Shown here: one piece after another, positions 32,001 through 37,947 of the stretch
Position numbering within the stretch: the first letter of the stretch is position 1
Layout: every line of letters starts with the position of its first letter
Source: JBAWAP01 sp049589355
GTDB lineage: Bacteria > Chloroflexota > Anaerolineae > VGOG01
NCBI GenBank assembly: GCA_049589355.1
Contig: JBAWAP010000337.1
Coordinates: 1 to 37,947, forward strand
DNA length: 37,947 nt
Reading direction: 5' to 3'
Notes under the pieces: generated by a model
Databases searched by the model: none
What the model was told of the DNA's origin: nothing
The model's input: the letters and a program-made list of their open reading frames with translations, nothing else
Made by a program: the position numbers and the translations under genes

Positions 32001-33584
32001 ATTGGTGGACAGGATGATGTAGTCTGCCTCGCTCAGCCGAGAACGGAGCAGGTGGTACTTCTGTTCGTTATCATCCTCATACATCGGCAGCTCGACCAAC
32101 TGATACCCGTGCACCCCCATGTTAGCTCCCGGCTCGGGCAGCCCAAGGGGCAAGTCATCGTCCCAATGCTCCAAGGCCAGCACCGACCCGTCGGGCACGT
32201 GGTCATAGATCCAGCGGGAGGCCGCGATCCAGGTGTGCTCCGTGCCGTAGACGCCGCTAACGAAGGCCAGGGACCAGAATACCGCTCCAAGCAAGGTCAC
32301 AGCGATGAACAGGTTTGAAAGATGCAAGATGCAAGATGCAAGATGCAAGCCAGACTTTTGCCTCTTGCTTCCTGCCTCCTGCATCTTGCATAGAATGCCC
32401 GCTCCCATCACGATGAACAGCGGCACCACCGGCACCATGTAGCGCATGAACTTGGCTAGAAAGAGCCCCGTCACGCCGAAGTAGGGAACGATCCAGGAGA
32501 GCAAGATCAGCTCACCCGGCTTCGCCCGCCGCAGGAGGGTCCGCACCAGCACCCACCCCAAGCCCAGGAAAGCGACGATCCCCAGCGGCCAACCCATCCC
32601 CCAGCGCAGTTGCTGCACGATGTGATAGAGGTAAGGGGTAGTGCCCCGGTACTGGCGGGTGAAGGGCATGTCCGCTCGGCCGCTGGCCATCGCTCCCTGC
32701 TCCTCGATCACCGCCTCTACAAAGCTGCGCCAATCGAGCAAGACGAAGGGTGAAGTCACGGCGAAAACCAGGAAAGCGACGGTAAAGGTGATCAGCACAT
32801 GCCGCACAGCTTGCGCCCAGTCGGTTGGTCCAGCTTGCCTTGACCGCCAGGCTATGATCAGCACGGCCACCACCGGCGCGGCCAAGACCGGCAAGGCGCT
32901 GAACTTGGAAGAGATGGCCAGACCAGCACCGAGGCCGGTGAGGGCAGCCGCGCCTCGCGTGCGGCGTTCCACCATGAGCATGGCGCCGTACAGCGCCAGC
33001 AAGGTGAAAGTAGTGGATATCGGGTCAACGGCGAAGAAGTGGGCAAGCTGGATCTGGGTGACAGTGAAAGCAGAGAAAGCCGCCGCCAGCAGCCCCGCCG
33101 CCTGCCCATAGAGGCGACGAGCGATCAGGTAGACCAGGTAGACGGTGAAGGTATCGGATATGGCCATGAGGAAGCGACCCACGTAGGCGAAGCCCGGCGA
33201 GCCGTTAGCTGTGGCTAAGGTCTGTACTGTCTCAGGAGAAGCACCGAGGCGCTCCGCCAAAGGCGCCAGGCTGTGCACCAGGTTAGCGGTGATGGTCAGC
33301 AAGTAGAGAGGGAAATGGCCATAGGTATAGCTTCGGCTATGCTGGCCGTTGAGGTCCCAGAAGGGGTTGAAAGTAGACTTTTGCGGGTCCAAAGCCGTTG
33401 ACCAATCCTTCGGTAAATGCATCGTGGGGGCATAGAAGGCCACCGTCGAGCGCTCGTCCGGGTGCGTCAGCTTGCCGTCGTCCCAGTTGATGTTGTAGCA
33501 GCGCAGGACAGTAGCGACCAACAGCACGGCCAACAGTGCCAACTGAGCCCAGCTTCTCTTTAACCTAAGCCTTATCCTCTGCAT
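29076..33584 (-). CDS. Giant GT39-DUF2298 fusion membrane protein
   Basis: 1502 residues from the ATG at 33584; AGGTGA lies 8 bp upstream, while the earlier GTG at 33596 has no ribosome site. The N-terminal half (1-660) is a GT-C transferase with HPDERS (D43-E44) in the first outer loop and a soluble periplasmic segment ending near residue 620. The C-terminal half is a DUF2298 protein aligning with the free-standing 853-residue one (EKPMEFAFLNAILKSPYFPP, INYYYYGQFMVGL, DLHPHMIGIPF, ALAVTNTWDLP). The fusion implies the two activities work as one complex. A good promoter lies upstream. Two short-repeat blocks are read in frame (30453-30588 and 32319-32391). Substrates are unknown. Confidence 0.9.
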   Translation of the reverse strand: MQRIRLRLKRSWAQLALLAVLLVATVLRCYNINWDDGKLTHPDERSTVAFYAPTMHLPKDWSTALDPQKSTFNPFWDLNGQHSRSYTYGHFPLYLLTITANLVHSLAPLAERLGASPETVQTLATANGSPGFAYVGRFLMAISDTFTVYLVYLIARRLYGQAAGLLAAAFSAFTVTQIQLAHFFAVDPISTTFTLLALYGAMLMVERRTRGAAALTGLGAGLAISSKFSALPVLAAPVVAVLIIAWRSRQAGPTDWAQAVRHVLITFTVAFLVFAVTSPFVLLDWRSFVEAVIEEQGAMASGRADMPFTRQYRGTTPYLYHIVQQLRWGMGWPLGIVAFLGLGWVLVRTLLRRAKPGELILLSWIVPYFGVTGLFLAKFMRYMVPVVPLFIVMGAGILCKMQEAGSKRQKSGLHLASCILHLSNLFIAVTLLGAVFWSLAFVSGVYGTEHTWIAASRWIYDHVPDGSVLALEHWDDDLPLGLPEPGANMGVHGYQLVELPMYEDDNEQKYHLLRSRLSEADYIILSTNRLYGAIPRLPERYPMSTKYYRLLFAGELGFEKVAEFTTYPRLGPFVFNDDSADESFTVYDHPKPIIFQKVRELSGEEWDALLGDSWDGAIRGYVGAPPPLARVWGATSRPSPPSSESKEGKTLLLDQPVDQLPAIEDFRWNGLANRYHFFAVIFWWLAVILVGLAAWPVTFVIFRHFSDRGYILAKSLGLIIVAYLVWITASLRLLQNSLFTIVLALALLALLSFYFFRRHREEMVVFWRDKRRLILLNEVLFAGAFLLFVVIRMLNPDLWQPWLGGEKPMEFAFLNAILKSPYFPPYDPYYAGGYINYYYYGQFMVGLVIKLTGVMPSVAFNLAIPMLFALTVGNAFCVGYNLGRARNPILAGLLAAIFVAVLGNLDGMVHLVDRLSQLGGSGFRSSIPGLEGLVRVWPGLLKFVRGQSLPSLDYFARTRVIPGTINEFPYFSFLFADLHPHMIGIPFTILVLALGSNIVLSVKRQASSVKPPTLRLCSGQASNLQPPISNIQYPTSIFQLLISSLCLGALAVTNTWDLPTYLGLIAVAFLLRERLAHGKWKLAWPAIWTIVVGGLSLLLYWPFFSHYKALNVGIGLAITRGRTDLGSFVTVWGFFLFIVITFLLVELVRQRDRMGVLRLVRLVLARWEALPHLAELYKALVHRQTSDYLLALYSLGGVLLLAVALAVLKFWVLAFVLPLIVGALLLLLRHDASPEELFVSLLVFTGLLVALGCEVVYLKDHLGGDQVWWRMNTVFKFYIQVWVMLGIAAAVALPHLWSRLRRWQSAAQRRVWAAGLAFLFFASLLYPIVYTPARVDDRFPGARPPVGTLDGMAFMTVGSYTWPENNRIELRYDYAALRWLIANVKGTPVVAEAALPYYREGGLRVATYTGLPTLLGAHQNEQRYGSQVGERDGQARDFFNTPDISSALQLIRELHISYIYVGQLEQAVYDPVGLAKFDEMVQRGELEVAYENERTRVYRVKG
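30453..30588. repeat. Composite heptamer array with embedded 24-bp unit, in frame
   Basis: Ten 7-bp units of the GTTGGAA/ATTGGAT type (30453-30522), interrupted by a 24-bp unit (30524-30547), then one more GTTGGAG and five GCTTGAC-type units (30554-30588). Removing exactly the 24 bp restores two perfect adjacent heptamers. The 24-bp unit is in the opposite orientation to those at 2136 and 15118. It encodes VKRQASSVKPPTLRL, CSGQASNLQPPISNIQYP. Confidence 0.92.
32319..32391. repeat. Heptamer hairpin array (AAGATGC family), in frame
   Basis: Four perfect AAGATGC units and one partial, then a complementary half (CTCTTGC, TTCCTGC, CTCCTGC, ATCTTGC). On the coding strand it encodes CKMQEAGSKRQKSG and LHLASCILHLS, a loop between membrane helices of the fusion protein. 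Confidence 0.88.
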
Positions 33585-33623
33585 AGTCCTGATCACCTGT
33601 GAGAATGGTTTGAATATAGGGCT

Positions 33624-33652
33624 ATTTTATCACTATCGGCCCTGGATGACAA
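33624..33652 (-). promoter_or_regulatory. Sigma-70-type promoter of the GT39-DUF2298 gene
   Basis: On the minus strand TTGTCA (33647-33652) and TAAAAT (33624-33629) are separated by 17 bp, each one mismatch from consensus. The expected start near 33617 would give a leader of about 33 nt to the ATG at 33584. Confidence 0.65.
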
Positions 33653-33657
33653 ATGGT

Positions 33658-33706
33658 GCGTATTGCGTGTTGCGCAACCTCAAACGGAATACGCAATACG
33701 CAACAC
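33658..33706. repeat. Heptamer hairpin array (GCGTATT family), intergenic
   Basis: Seven 7-bp units in phase: GCGTATT, GCGTGTT, GCGCAAC, CTCAAAC, GGAATAC, GCAATAC, GCAACAC. The ends pair. It lies 12 bp beyond the YqeB-family stop and just upstream of the fusion-gene promoter. Confidence 0.8.
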
Positions 33707-33717
33707 GTCTCCGGAAG

Positions 33718-34533
33718 CTATTCCACTGACCAATCGGTGGTTCTGAGCAAGTACAGGACAGCTTCTAGCACCCCTCCCCCGATGGCGCGGGCCTTATCGG
33801 AGATAGTGAAGCAGTCTTCTCGCACGCCTCGAGGATCTACGTCGCCCACTTTCATACCGGCCTTCACAAACAGCCCATCGGCCAGCAGGCCCCTGAGCAC
33901 GCCCGATATTTTTGCCATGATGGGCTCACCAGCGACTGAGGCCACCACCTCGCCTGCTTCCACTGGATCGCCAATGTTCCACTTGCCCATGAAAGTGCCC
34001 TCACAGGGCGCACGGAGCACTCGCTCTACGGTGAAGCCCACCGTCTGACCAGGTACGCTGGTGTGCGGCTCGGCGCTCCCCGACAGGATGACCCGCCCCA
34101 GATTGTGCCCGCGATTGGTCTCGATCACAGCGTGGACGTCCACGCCAGCGGTGAAGCCTGGCCCCAGGCCAATGACGATAGGAGCGTCGGTGATTCTAGT
34201 GCCAGTGTTGCGCTTGGCCATGATGGCATCAACGACCACGGTAGGACGCAGCCGAGTTATCACTTCTCCCTGTGGATCTATGATCACGGGAACCTGGCTC
34301 TCAGTCAGGGTTGCGCGTATTTCTTGATCACTTCCGACCAACCGGCCCACCAATCCCTCCACCTCCACCTGCCCTTCGTAGACGGCAGAGGCCACAGCCA
34401 CGGCCCGGCGGATAACGGTAGGCTGGGCCAACTCCGTGACCACGACCTGCATCCCCGCTCGATGCAGGCGATAGGCCACGCCAGTGGCCAGGTCGCCTCC
34501 ACCTTTGATCACCACCAGGATGTCCTCCAGCAT
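33718..34533 (-). CDS. yqeB: YqeB-family selenium-dependent molybdenum hydroxylase maturation protein
   Basis: 271 residues from the ATG at 34533, preceded by GGGAGG at 6 bp; an upstream in-frame ATG at 34566 lies within weak context. The N-terminal part has a nucleotide-binding fold (VVIKGGGDLATGVAYRLHRAG), then PVIIDP, VVVDAIMAKRNTGTRI, VIGLGPGFTAGVDVHAVIET and a biotinyl-like tail (APCEGTFMGKWNIGDPVEAGEVVASV, IMAKISGVLRGLL). This is the layout of the TIGR03309/EF2563 family found beside selenium-dependent molybdenum hydroxylases, where it is thought to help insert or activate the selenium-modified cofactor. The cognate hydroxylase, selD and yqeC are not in the window. It is the last gene of the XdhC-MFS-YqeB set. 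Confidence 0.87.
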   Translation of the reverse strand: MLEDILVVIKGGGDLATGVAYRLHRAGMQVVVTELAQPTVIRRAVAVASAVYEGQVEVEGLVGRLVGSDQEIRATLTESQVPVIIDPQGEVITRLRPTVVVDAIMAKRNTGTRITDAPIVIGLGPGFTAGVDVHAVIETNRGHNLGRVILSGSAEPHTSVPGQTVGFTVERVLRAPCEGTFMGKWNIGDPVEAGEVVASVAGEPIMAKISGVLRGLLADGLFVKAGMKVGDVDPRGVREDCFTISDKARAIGGGVLEAVLYLLRTTDWSVE

Positions 34534-34574
34534 CGGTTTCCCTCCCATGTCAATGAGTAACTGCAATAGGCACT

Positions 34575-34644
34575 CGATTTTCGATTGCCGATTGCCGATT
34601 TGCGATTTAGAAATCGGAAATCGAAGATCGCAAACCGGAAATCC
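34575..34644. repeat. Heptamer hairpin array (CGATTGC family) forming a gene's 3' end
   Basis: Ten 7-bp units in perfect phase, five of CGATTTT/CGATTGC type and five complementary (GAAATCG twice, AAGATCG, CAAACCG, GAAATCC). The MFS gene reads into it: its last 12 codons (RISGLRSSISDF) and the TAA stop at the hairpin apex come from the array. Confidence 0.92.
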
Positions 34645-35917
34645 TCGGCTCTTGCAAACTCAGGGTCAAGAAAAGGGCCGAGACGTAAAAGGCCAGGGCC
34701 AACGAGAAAAGCACGGTAAAGCCCACTAGATCTACAATCAACCCTCCAACAGATGAGGCCAACAAAGCTATCCCCATGATAGTGTTGGTGAAGCCGATGT
34801 AGAGGAGCCGATCGTCGGCCGGGGCAATCTCCAGCAGAAAATTCATGTTGCCGATCATGGCGCCCGATTTAGAGCCGCCAGACAGGACAAAAACGAGGGC
34901 GAAAAGGCCGGGAGCTAACTCTCTCAGCCCAGGCCATAGCTCAGCCAGCGGCACGATGGATAGAGCCGTGAGAGGTATGAACAGCCCCAGCGAGTTGGAC
35001 AAGACGATAAGCAACTTGTTGCCCCGCCGGTCGCTGATGCGGCCCCACAGCAGGTTGGAAGCGAAGCTGGCCAGGGTGGTCCCCGTCAAATAGACCCCCA
35101 CCATGCTCACCGGTACGGAGAGAGCTCGCTTGGCGTAGACGATGTAGAAAGGAGTGGCTACCTCCGCCGCCATCAGCAGCAGGCGCATCATCAAGAAGCG
35201 CCGGTAGTTTCTGTCTCGACGCGGCAAATCCCAAGCCCGCCTGAATTGCCTGCCCAGGGGCACCCTTTCCCCGTTGACCGGTTCGAGGGGTTCCACCATC
35301 AAGATGAAGCAAGCCAAAGCTACACCGAGGATAAAGAAAGAGAGCAAGAAGAGGACAGCATAGTTGTCGGGGAAACCAAGGCCGTGCCGTTCGTCGAGGA
35401 TGTATTTCACCAACAGGCTCCCACCAAGGGCCAAGATTCCCCCCAGAAAGCGCCGCCAGCCGAAGAATGCTCCGCGTCGAGTGGGTGGAATAGCTTTAGC
35501 CACGATGTCCACAAAGGAAATTCCAGCCAAGCCATCCGCCAGGCTATAAGCGGTAAGCAGGACGAAAAAGACAACGAGGAGCACAGAGGAATTCTCGATG
35601 AGGAAGACAGCCGGAGTTATCAGCCCCCACATTGTCACTCTTACCCCAGCCATATAAGCGTATAAGGGCAGTTTTCGCTGTCGCCTTTGTAAATAGCTGG
35701 AGACCACGAGCTGGGGTAGAAACCAGCCCCCGTTTTGAATGGGCACGATCAGGCCGATGAGGAAGTTGGAGGTCGTCAGTTGGCTAACGAACCAGCTCAG
35801 CACCAAAGAGGGATCCAGCAGGGCGCTGAAGAGATCAAAGAAAGCGCCGTTCAGCACCCCCAGGCTGAAGTTGCGCTTCAGGTGGCGTTGGGCCGTGGTG
35901 GTGATGGTATAAGCCAA
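34607..35917 (-). CDS. Major facilitator superfamily transporter
   Basis: 436 residues with about 12 hydrophobic segments split by a central polar loop (MVEPLEPVNGERVPLG, then RQFRRAWDLPRRDRNYRRFL). MFS features include the loop-2/3-type motif GLAGISFVDIVAKAIPPTRRGAFFGWRR and LLWGRISDRRGNKLLI (GRISDRRG, the A-like motif of the second half). Start is the TTG at 35917 with AAGGAA about 10 bp upstream, 6 bp after the XdhC stop. The substrate is unknown; location between XdhC- and YqeB-family genes suggests import of a purine-like or other hydroxylase substrate, or efflux of its product (inference). The C-terminal dozen residues are encoded by a heptamer array, so the original end has been replaced or extended. 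Confidence 0.85.
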   Translation of the reverse strand: MAYTITTTAQRHLKRNFSLGVLNGAFFDLFSALLDPSLVLSWFVSQLTTSNFLIGLIVPIQNGGWFLPQLVVSSYLQRRQRKLPLYAYMAGVRVTMWGLITPAVFLIENSSVLLVVFFVLLTAYSLADGLAGISFVDIVAKAIPPTRRGAFFGWRRFLGGILALGGSLLVKYILDERHGLGFPDNYAVLFLLSFFILGVALACFILMVEPLEPVNGERVPLGRQFRRAWDLPRRDRNYRRFLMMRLLLMAAEVATPFYIVYAKRALSVPVSMVGVYLTGTTLASFASNLLWGRISDRRGNKLLIVLSNSLGLFIPLTALSIVPLAELWPGLRELAPGLFALVFVLSGGSKSGAMIGNMNFLLEIAPADDRLLYIGFTNTIMGIALLASSVGGLIVDLVGFTVLFSLALAFYVSALFLTLSLQEPRISGLRSSISDF

Positions 35918-35923
35918 GGGGAG

Positions 35924-36724
35924 CTATTCCTTCCTGGCGCTCAGCGACTGGCCCTTACCACCCTGGCGCACCATGATTATCTCGGCCATGATGCTGAGAG
36001 CTATCTCCTCAGGCGTCTCTGCCCCCAGGTCTAAGCCCACTGGAGCATATACCCGTGCCAGCCGCTCTTCCCCCACCTCCTCTTGCAGGGTCTTGAAAAT
36101 GAGGCTCACCTTGCGTCGGCTGCCCAGCAGCCCAATGTAGGCTGCTGGGGACTCCACCACCGCCCGCAGCGCCGCGGCGTCACTTTCGTGGCTGCGGGTG
36201 GCGATGACTGCCCAGGTATTTGGGGTTATGTCGAGCGTACTCAAGCCGGCCACGAGTTCCTCGACCAGCACTTCCTCAGCTTGGGGAAAGCGATCCCAGT
36301 TGGCGTATTCAGTGCGGTCGTCGAAGACCACGGTGCGGAATCCCAACAGGTGTGCCAGCTCAGCCAGGGGGACGGCAACGTGACCCGCCCCGATGAGCAG
36401 CAGGGTCATTTGAGAAGCGATTACGTCAATGAAAACATCCAAGTCCCCTCCACAAACGCCGAGGTCTTGCTCGTATTTATCGGCGCGCAAACCGTAGTGG
36501 ACGAGGCGCGACTTCCCTTCGGCCAGAGCTTCCTGGGCGGCCTCGGCGATGGCCGCCTCCAGCGCCCCTCCCCCGACGGTGCCCATGCTTGTGCCGTCAG
36601 GGCGAATCAGCATTTTGGTCCCCACTTGGCGGGGTGTCGAGCCACGGGTCTGGACGATGGTAGCCAAGGCCACGGCCTCCCTCTGACGAACAGCCTCGGC
36701 GATAGCCTCGTAGATTGTGTTCAC
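35924..36724 (-). CDS. xdhC: XdhC/CoxI-family molybdenum hydroxylase maturation protein
   Basis: 266 residues from a GTG with AAGGAGGT 6 bp upstream. The N-terminal XdhC/CoxI segment reads ALATIVQTRGSTPRQVGTKM and GTVGGGALE, with the conserved cysteine loop LGVCGGDLDVFID (C91). The C-terminal Rossmann part begins LLLIGAGHVAVPLAELA and continues VVFDDRTEYAN, ATRSHESDAAALRAV and YIGLLGSRRK. Family members bind molybdenum cofactor and deliver it, sulfurated, to xanthine dehydrogenase-type enzymes. It heads an operon with the MFS and YqeB-family genes (6-bp and 73-bp gaps) under a good promoter. No hydroxylase subunit is in the window. Confidence 0.92.
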   Translation of the reverse strand: MNTIYEAIAEAVRQREAVALATIVQTRGSTPRQVGTKMLIRPDGTSMGTVGGGALEAAIAEAAQEALAEGKSRLVHYGLRADKYEQDLGVCGGDLDVFIDVIASQMTLLLIGAGHVAVPLAELAHLLGFRTVVFDDRTEYANWDRFPQAEEVLVEELVAGLSTLDITPNTWAVIATRSHESDAAALRAVVESPAAYIGLLGSRRKVSLIFKTLQEEVGEERLARVYAPVGLDLGAETPEEIALSIMAEIIMVRQGGKGQSLSARKE

Positions 36725-36756
36725 CCATCTACCTCCTTCTGTTGAGCACGGCTCTT

Positions 36757-36785
36757 ATTATACCACCTTACAGCCCTAGGAGCAA
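36757..36785 (-). promoter_or_regulatory. Sigma-70-type promoter of the xdhC operon
   Basis: On the minus strand a perfect TATAAT (36757-36762) lies 17 bp from TTGCTC (36780-36785, weak -35). The predicted start near 36750 leaves a leader of about 25 nt holding the AAGGAGGT site. Confidence 0.6.
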
Positions 36786-36790
36786 TAACA

Positions 36791-36854
36791 CGTGGCGTGA
36801 AAGTGATGCGTGACGAGTGATACGTGATGAGTCTCTTCACGCAACACGCATCAC
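36791..36854. repeat. Octamer hairpin array abutting the activase stop
   Basis: Eight degenerate 8-bp units (CGTGGCGT, GAAAGTGA, TGCGTGAC, GAGTGATA, CGTGATGA, GTCTCTTC, ACGCAACA, CGCATCAC) with complementary ends. The TGA stop of the activase gene (36851-36853) is part of the last unit. Confidence 0.75.
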
Positions 36855-37627
36855 CTCCCTTTCTCCCTGGCCAAAAGGGCTGCTCCAAGCGCGCCGACAA
36901 GCTGCGGTTCTGATGGCAGGAGGATGGGTAAGCCAATCTGTTTCTCTAAGGCCCTCACCACGCCGATGTTCTTGGCCACGCCGCCGGTCATGATCACCGC
37001 TTCCTCCAGGCCTACCTGCCCTGCCAAGCCAGCCACCCGACTGGCGATGGCCGTGTGGATGCCAGCCACAATATCGGCCTTGGGCGCTCCCCTGCTCATC
37101 TGGGCTATGACCTCCGACTCGGCGAAGACGGTACAGGTACTAGAAATGGCCATCGGGTGCAGGGACTGCTGGGAAAGAGAGCCTAGCTCCTCGACTCCCA
37201 CCTCCAGAGCTTCGGCCATCACCTCCAAGAAGCGCCCCGTGCCGGCGGCGCACTTGTCGTTCATGGCGAAGTCGGTGACGTATCCACGGGGATGCACCCT
37301 GATCACCTTGCTGTCCTGCCCGCCGATGTCTATGACAGTGCGAGCAGTTGGGAAAAGGTGTATAGCGCCCTGAGCGTGACAGGTTATCTCCGAGGCCTCC
37401 TCGTTCGCCGCATTATACGTCACCCGCCCATAGCCGGTAACCACCGTGTAGCCCACTTCCCCGACAGCGATGCCCTCTCGAACCAACATCTCATCCACCA
37501 ACCGCCCTGCCACTTGGCGACTATCGTGTCTGGCCCTGACCAAGTCGCTGGCGACCACTGTCCCATCTCCGTCCAACACCAGCGCTTTGACCGTCAACGC
37601 GCCGATATCTATCCCCACGAAGTACAT
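36851..37627 (-). CDS. HgdC/BadF-type acyl-CoA dehydratase activase (iron-sulfur ATPase)
   Basis: 258 residues from the ATG at 37627, chosen because AGGAGG precedes it by 6 bp; the longer frame to 37687 is made of a repeat arm. ASKHA-fold ATPase motifs: VGIDIGALTVKALVLD (4-19), GYGRV (65-69), IDIGGQDSKVI (99-109) and MTGGVAKN. The two cysteines that hold the bridging 4Fe-4S cluster of the HgdC dimer are present (C126 in NDKCAAGTG, C165 in SSTCTVFAESE). Such proteins use ATP to push an electron into 2-hydroxyacyl-CoA dehydratases or benzoyl-CoA reductases, chemistry of strict anaerobes. No partner subunit is visible in the window. The gene has its own promoter. Confidence 0.92.
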   Translation of the reverse strand: MYFVGIDIGALTVKALVLDGDGTVVASDLVRARHDSRQVAGRLVDEMLVREGIAVGEVGYTVVTGYGRVTYNAANEEASEITCHAQGAIHLFPTARTVIDIGGQDSKVIRVHPRGYVTDFAMNDKCAAGTGRFLEVMAEALEVGVEELGSLSQQSLHPMAISSTCTVFAESEVIAQMSRGAPKADIVAGIHTAIASRVAGLAGQVGLEEAVIMTGGVAKNIGVVRALEKQIGLPILLPSEPQLVGALGAALLAREKGR

Positions 37628-37649
37628 GGCATCCTCCTGGCAAACAGCA

Positions 37650-37745
37650 AGAAACCAGGTTTTTCCCTGTTTGAGGAAGCAGATCATTTCCTCGAAGTCC
37701 TTGGGACGTGAAAAGATGTCTTATCGACCAAAAAACCTGGTTTCT
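37650..37745. repeat. MITE-like element with perfect 15-bp terminal inverted repeats
   Basis: AGAAACCAGGTTTTT (37650-37664) and its exact complement AAAAACCTGGTTTCT (37731-37745) flank 66 bp that hold a smaller inverted pair (TTGAGGAA / TTTCCTCGAA, 37671-37695). It fills the leader of the activase gene and would form a large hairpin in its mRNA. No transposase is present. Confidence 0.75.
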
Positions 37746-37766
37746 GATCTCTGCCTCTGCCAGTGT

Positions 37767-37794
37767 ATTATACTAGGAATCCTCCACAGTTCAA
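37767..37794 (-). promoter_or_regulatory. Sigma-70-type promoter of the activase gene
   Basis: On the minus strand TTGAAC (37789-37794) and a perfect TATAAT (37767-37772) are 16 bp apart. The predicted leader is about 130 nt and contains the inverted-repeat element. Confidence 0.62.
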
Positions 37795-37800
37795 GGGCGG

Positions 37801-37829
37801 TTGACAATTTTCCCCTCGGGTAGTATGAT
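37801..37829 (+). promoter_or_regulatory. Sigma-70 promoter of the response-regulator gene
   Basis: TTGACA (37801-37806) and TATGAT (37824-37829) with a 17-bp spacer: a perfect -35 and a -10 with one mismatch. It is back to back with the activase promoter; the two -35 boxes are 6 bp apart. Confidence 0.78.
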
Positions 37830-37879
37830 AAAGCTACCTGGGTCCAATGGCTCCTTAACTTCAGAGAGAGGGTCTCGAT

Positions 37880-37947
37880 ATGGTTTCGGCTGAAGACAAG
37901 CTCATCCTGATAGTGGATGATGAGCCACGAATGATCAGGTTCATCCG
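37880..37947 (+). CDS. Response regulator, N-terminal fragment (cut by window edge)
   Basis: The only plus-strand gene. From the ATG at 37880 (AGAGAGGG upstream) 22 codons are visible: a short head and KLILIVDDEPRMIRFI, the first strand and acidic Asp-Asp-Glu pocket of a receiver (REC) domain. The phospho-acceptor Asp and any output domain lie beyond the window, so DNA binding cannot be judged. Divergent promoters raise the possibility that it controls the neighbouring activase gene. Confidence 0.88.
   Translation, partial: MVSAEDKLILIVDDEPRMIRFI

Overview
This 38-kb window is almost entirely coded on the minus strand and looks like an uncultured, probably anaerobic Chloroflexota (Chloroflexi) chromosome. 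The lineage is inferred, not proven. It rests on two genes of the DUF2298 membrane family (named for Chloroflexi and Archaea), GT39-type mannosyltransferase-like proteins fused to PA14 and NHL modules, an Agl23/TIGR03663-like protein, and dense short hairpin repeats.

Layout, read in the direction of transcription (high to low coordinates): (1) 36.85-37.63 kb, an HgdC-type dehydratase activase, divergent from a response regulator that runs off the right edge (37.88 kb, plus strand). (2) 33.7-36.7 kb, an operon of XdhC-family protein, MFS transporter and YqeB-family protein, which are maturation-type genes of molybdenum hydroxylases; no hydroxylase is in the window. (3) 29.1-33.6 kb, a giant GT39-DUF2298 fusion. 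(4) 25.6-29.1 kb, a small accessory stretch: TPR membrane protein, lipoprotein thermonuclease, pentapeptide-repeat channel protein, RelE-type toxin-antitoxin pair, and a deletion remnant of a second pentapeptide gene. (5) 23.4-25.6 kb, a secreted repeat protein with a Pro/Thr linker. (6) 15.8-23.3 kb, a free-standing DUF2298 protein, a degenerate Agl23-like protein and an Agl23-like protein with an NHL propeller. (7) 1-15.4 kb, a tight operon: GT39-PA14-PA14-NHL, a GT2 polyprenyl-phosphate hexose synthase-like enzyme, two GT39-PA14-PA14 proteins, a CstA-type transporter and a third GT39-PA14 protein cut by the left edge.

The genes in 1-23.3 kb and 29-33.6 kb suggest one surface-glycosylation machine. 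The GT2 enzyme would charge a polyprenyl phosphate with sugar, the GT-C membrane proteins would transfer sugar outside the membrane, and the PA14/NHL modules would bind glycan or protein there. The secreted Pro/Thr-rich protein is a plausible acceptor.

The most unusual signal is the repeats. At least fourteen arrays of 7- or 8-bp units, mostly arranged as inverted (hairpin) halves, occur both between genes and in frame inside hydrophilic loops of the membrane glycosyltransferases. A separate 24-bp unit occurs four times, each in frame, once cleanly splitting a 7-bp array and once filling the loop of a perfect hairpin. Paralogues carry different arrays at equivalent sites, and several arrays supply or abut stop codons. 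No tRNA, rRNA, CRISPR or insertion sequence was recognised.
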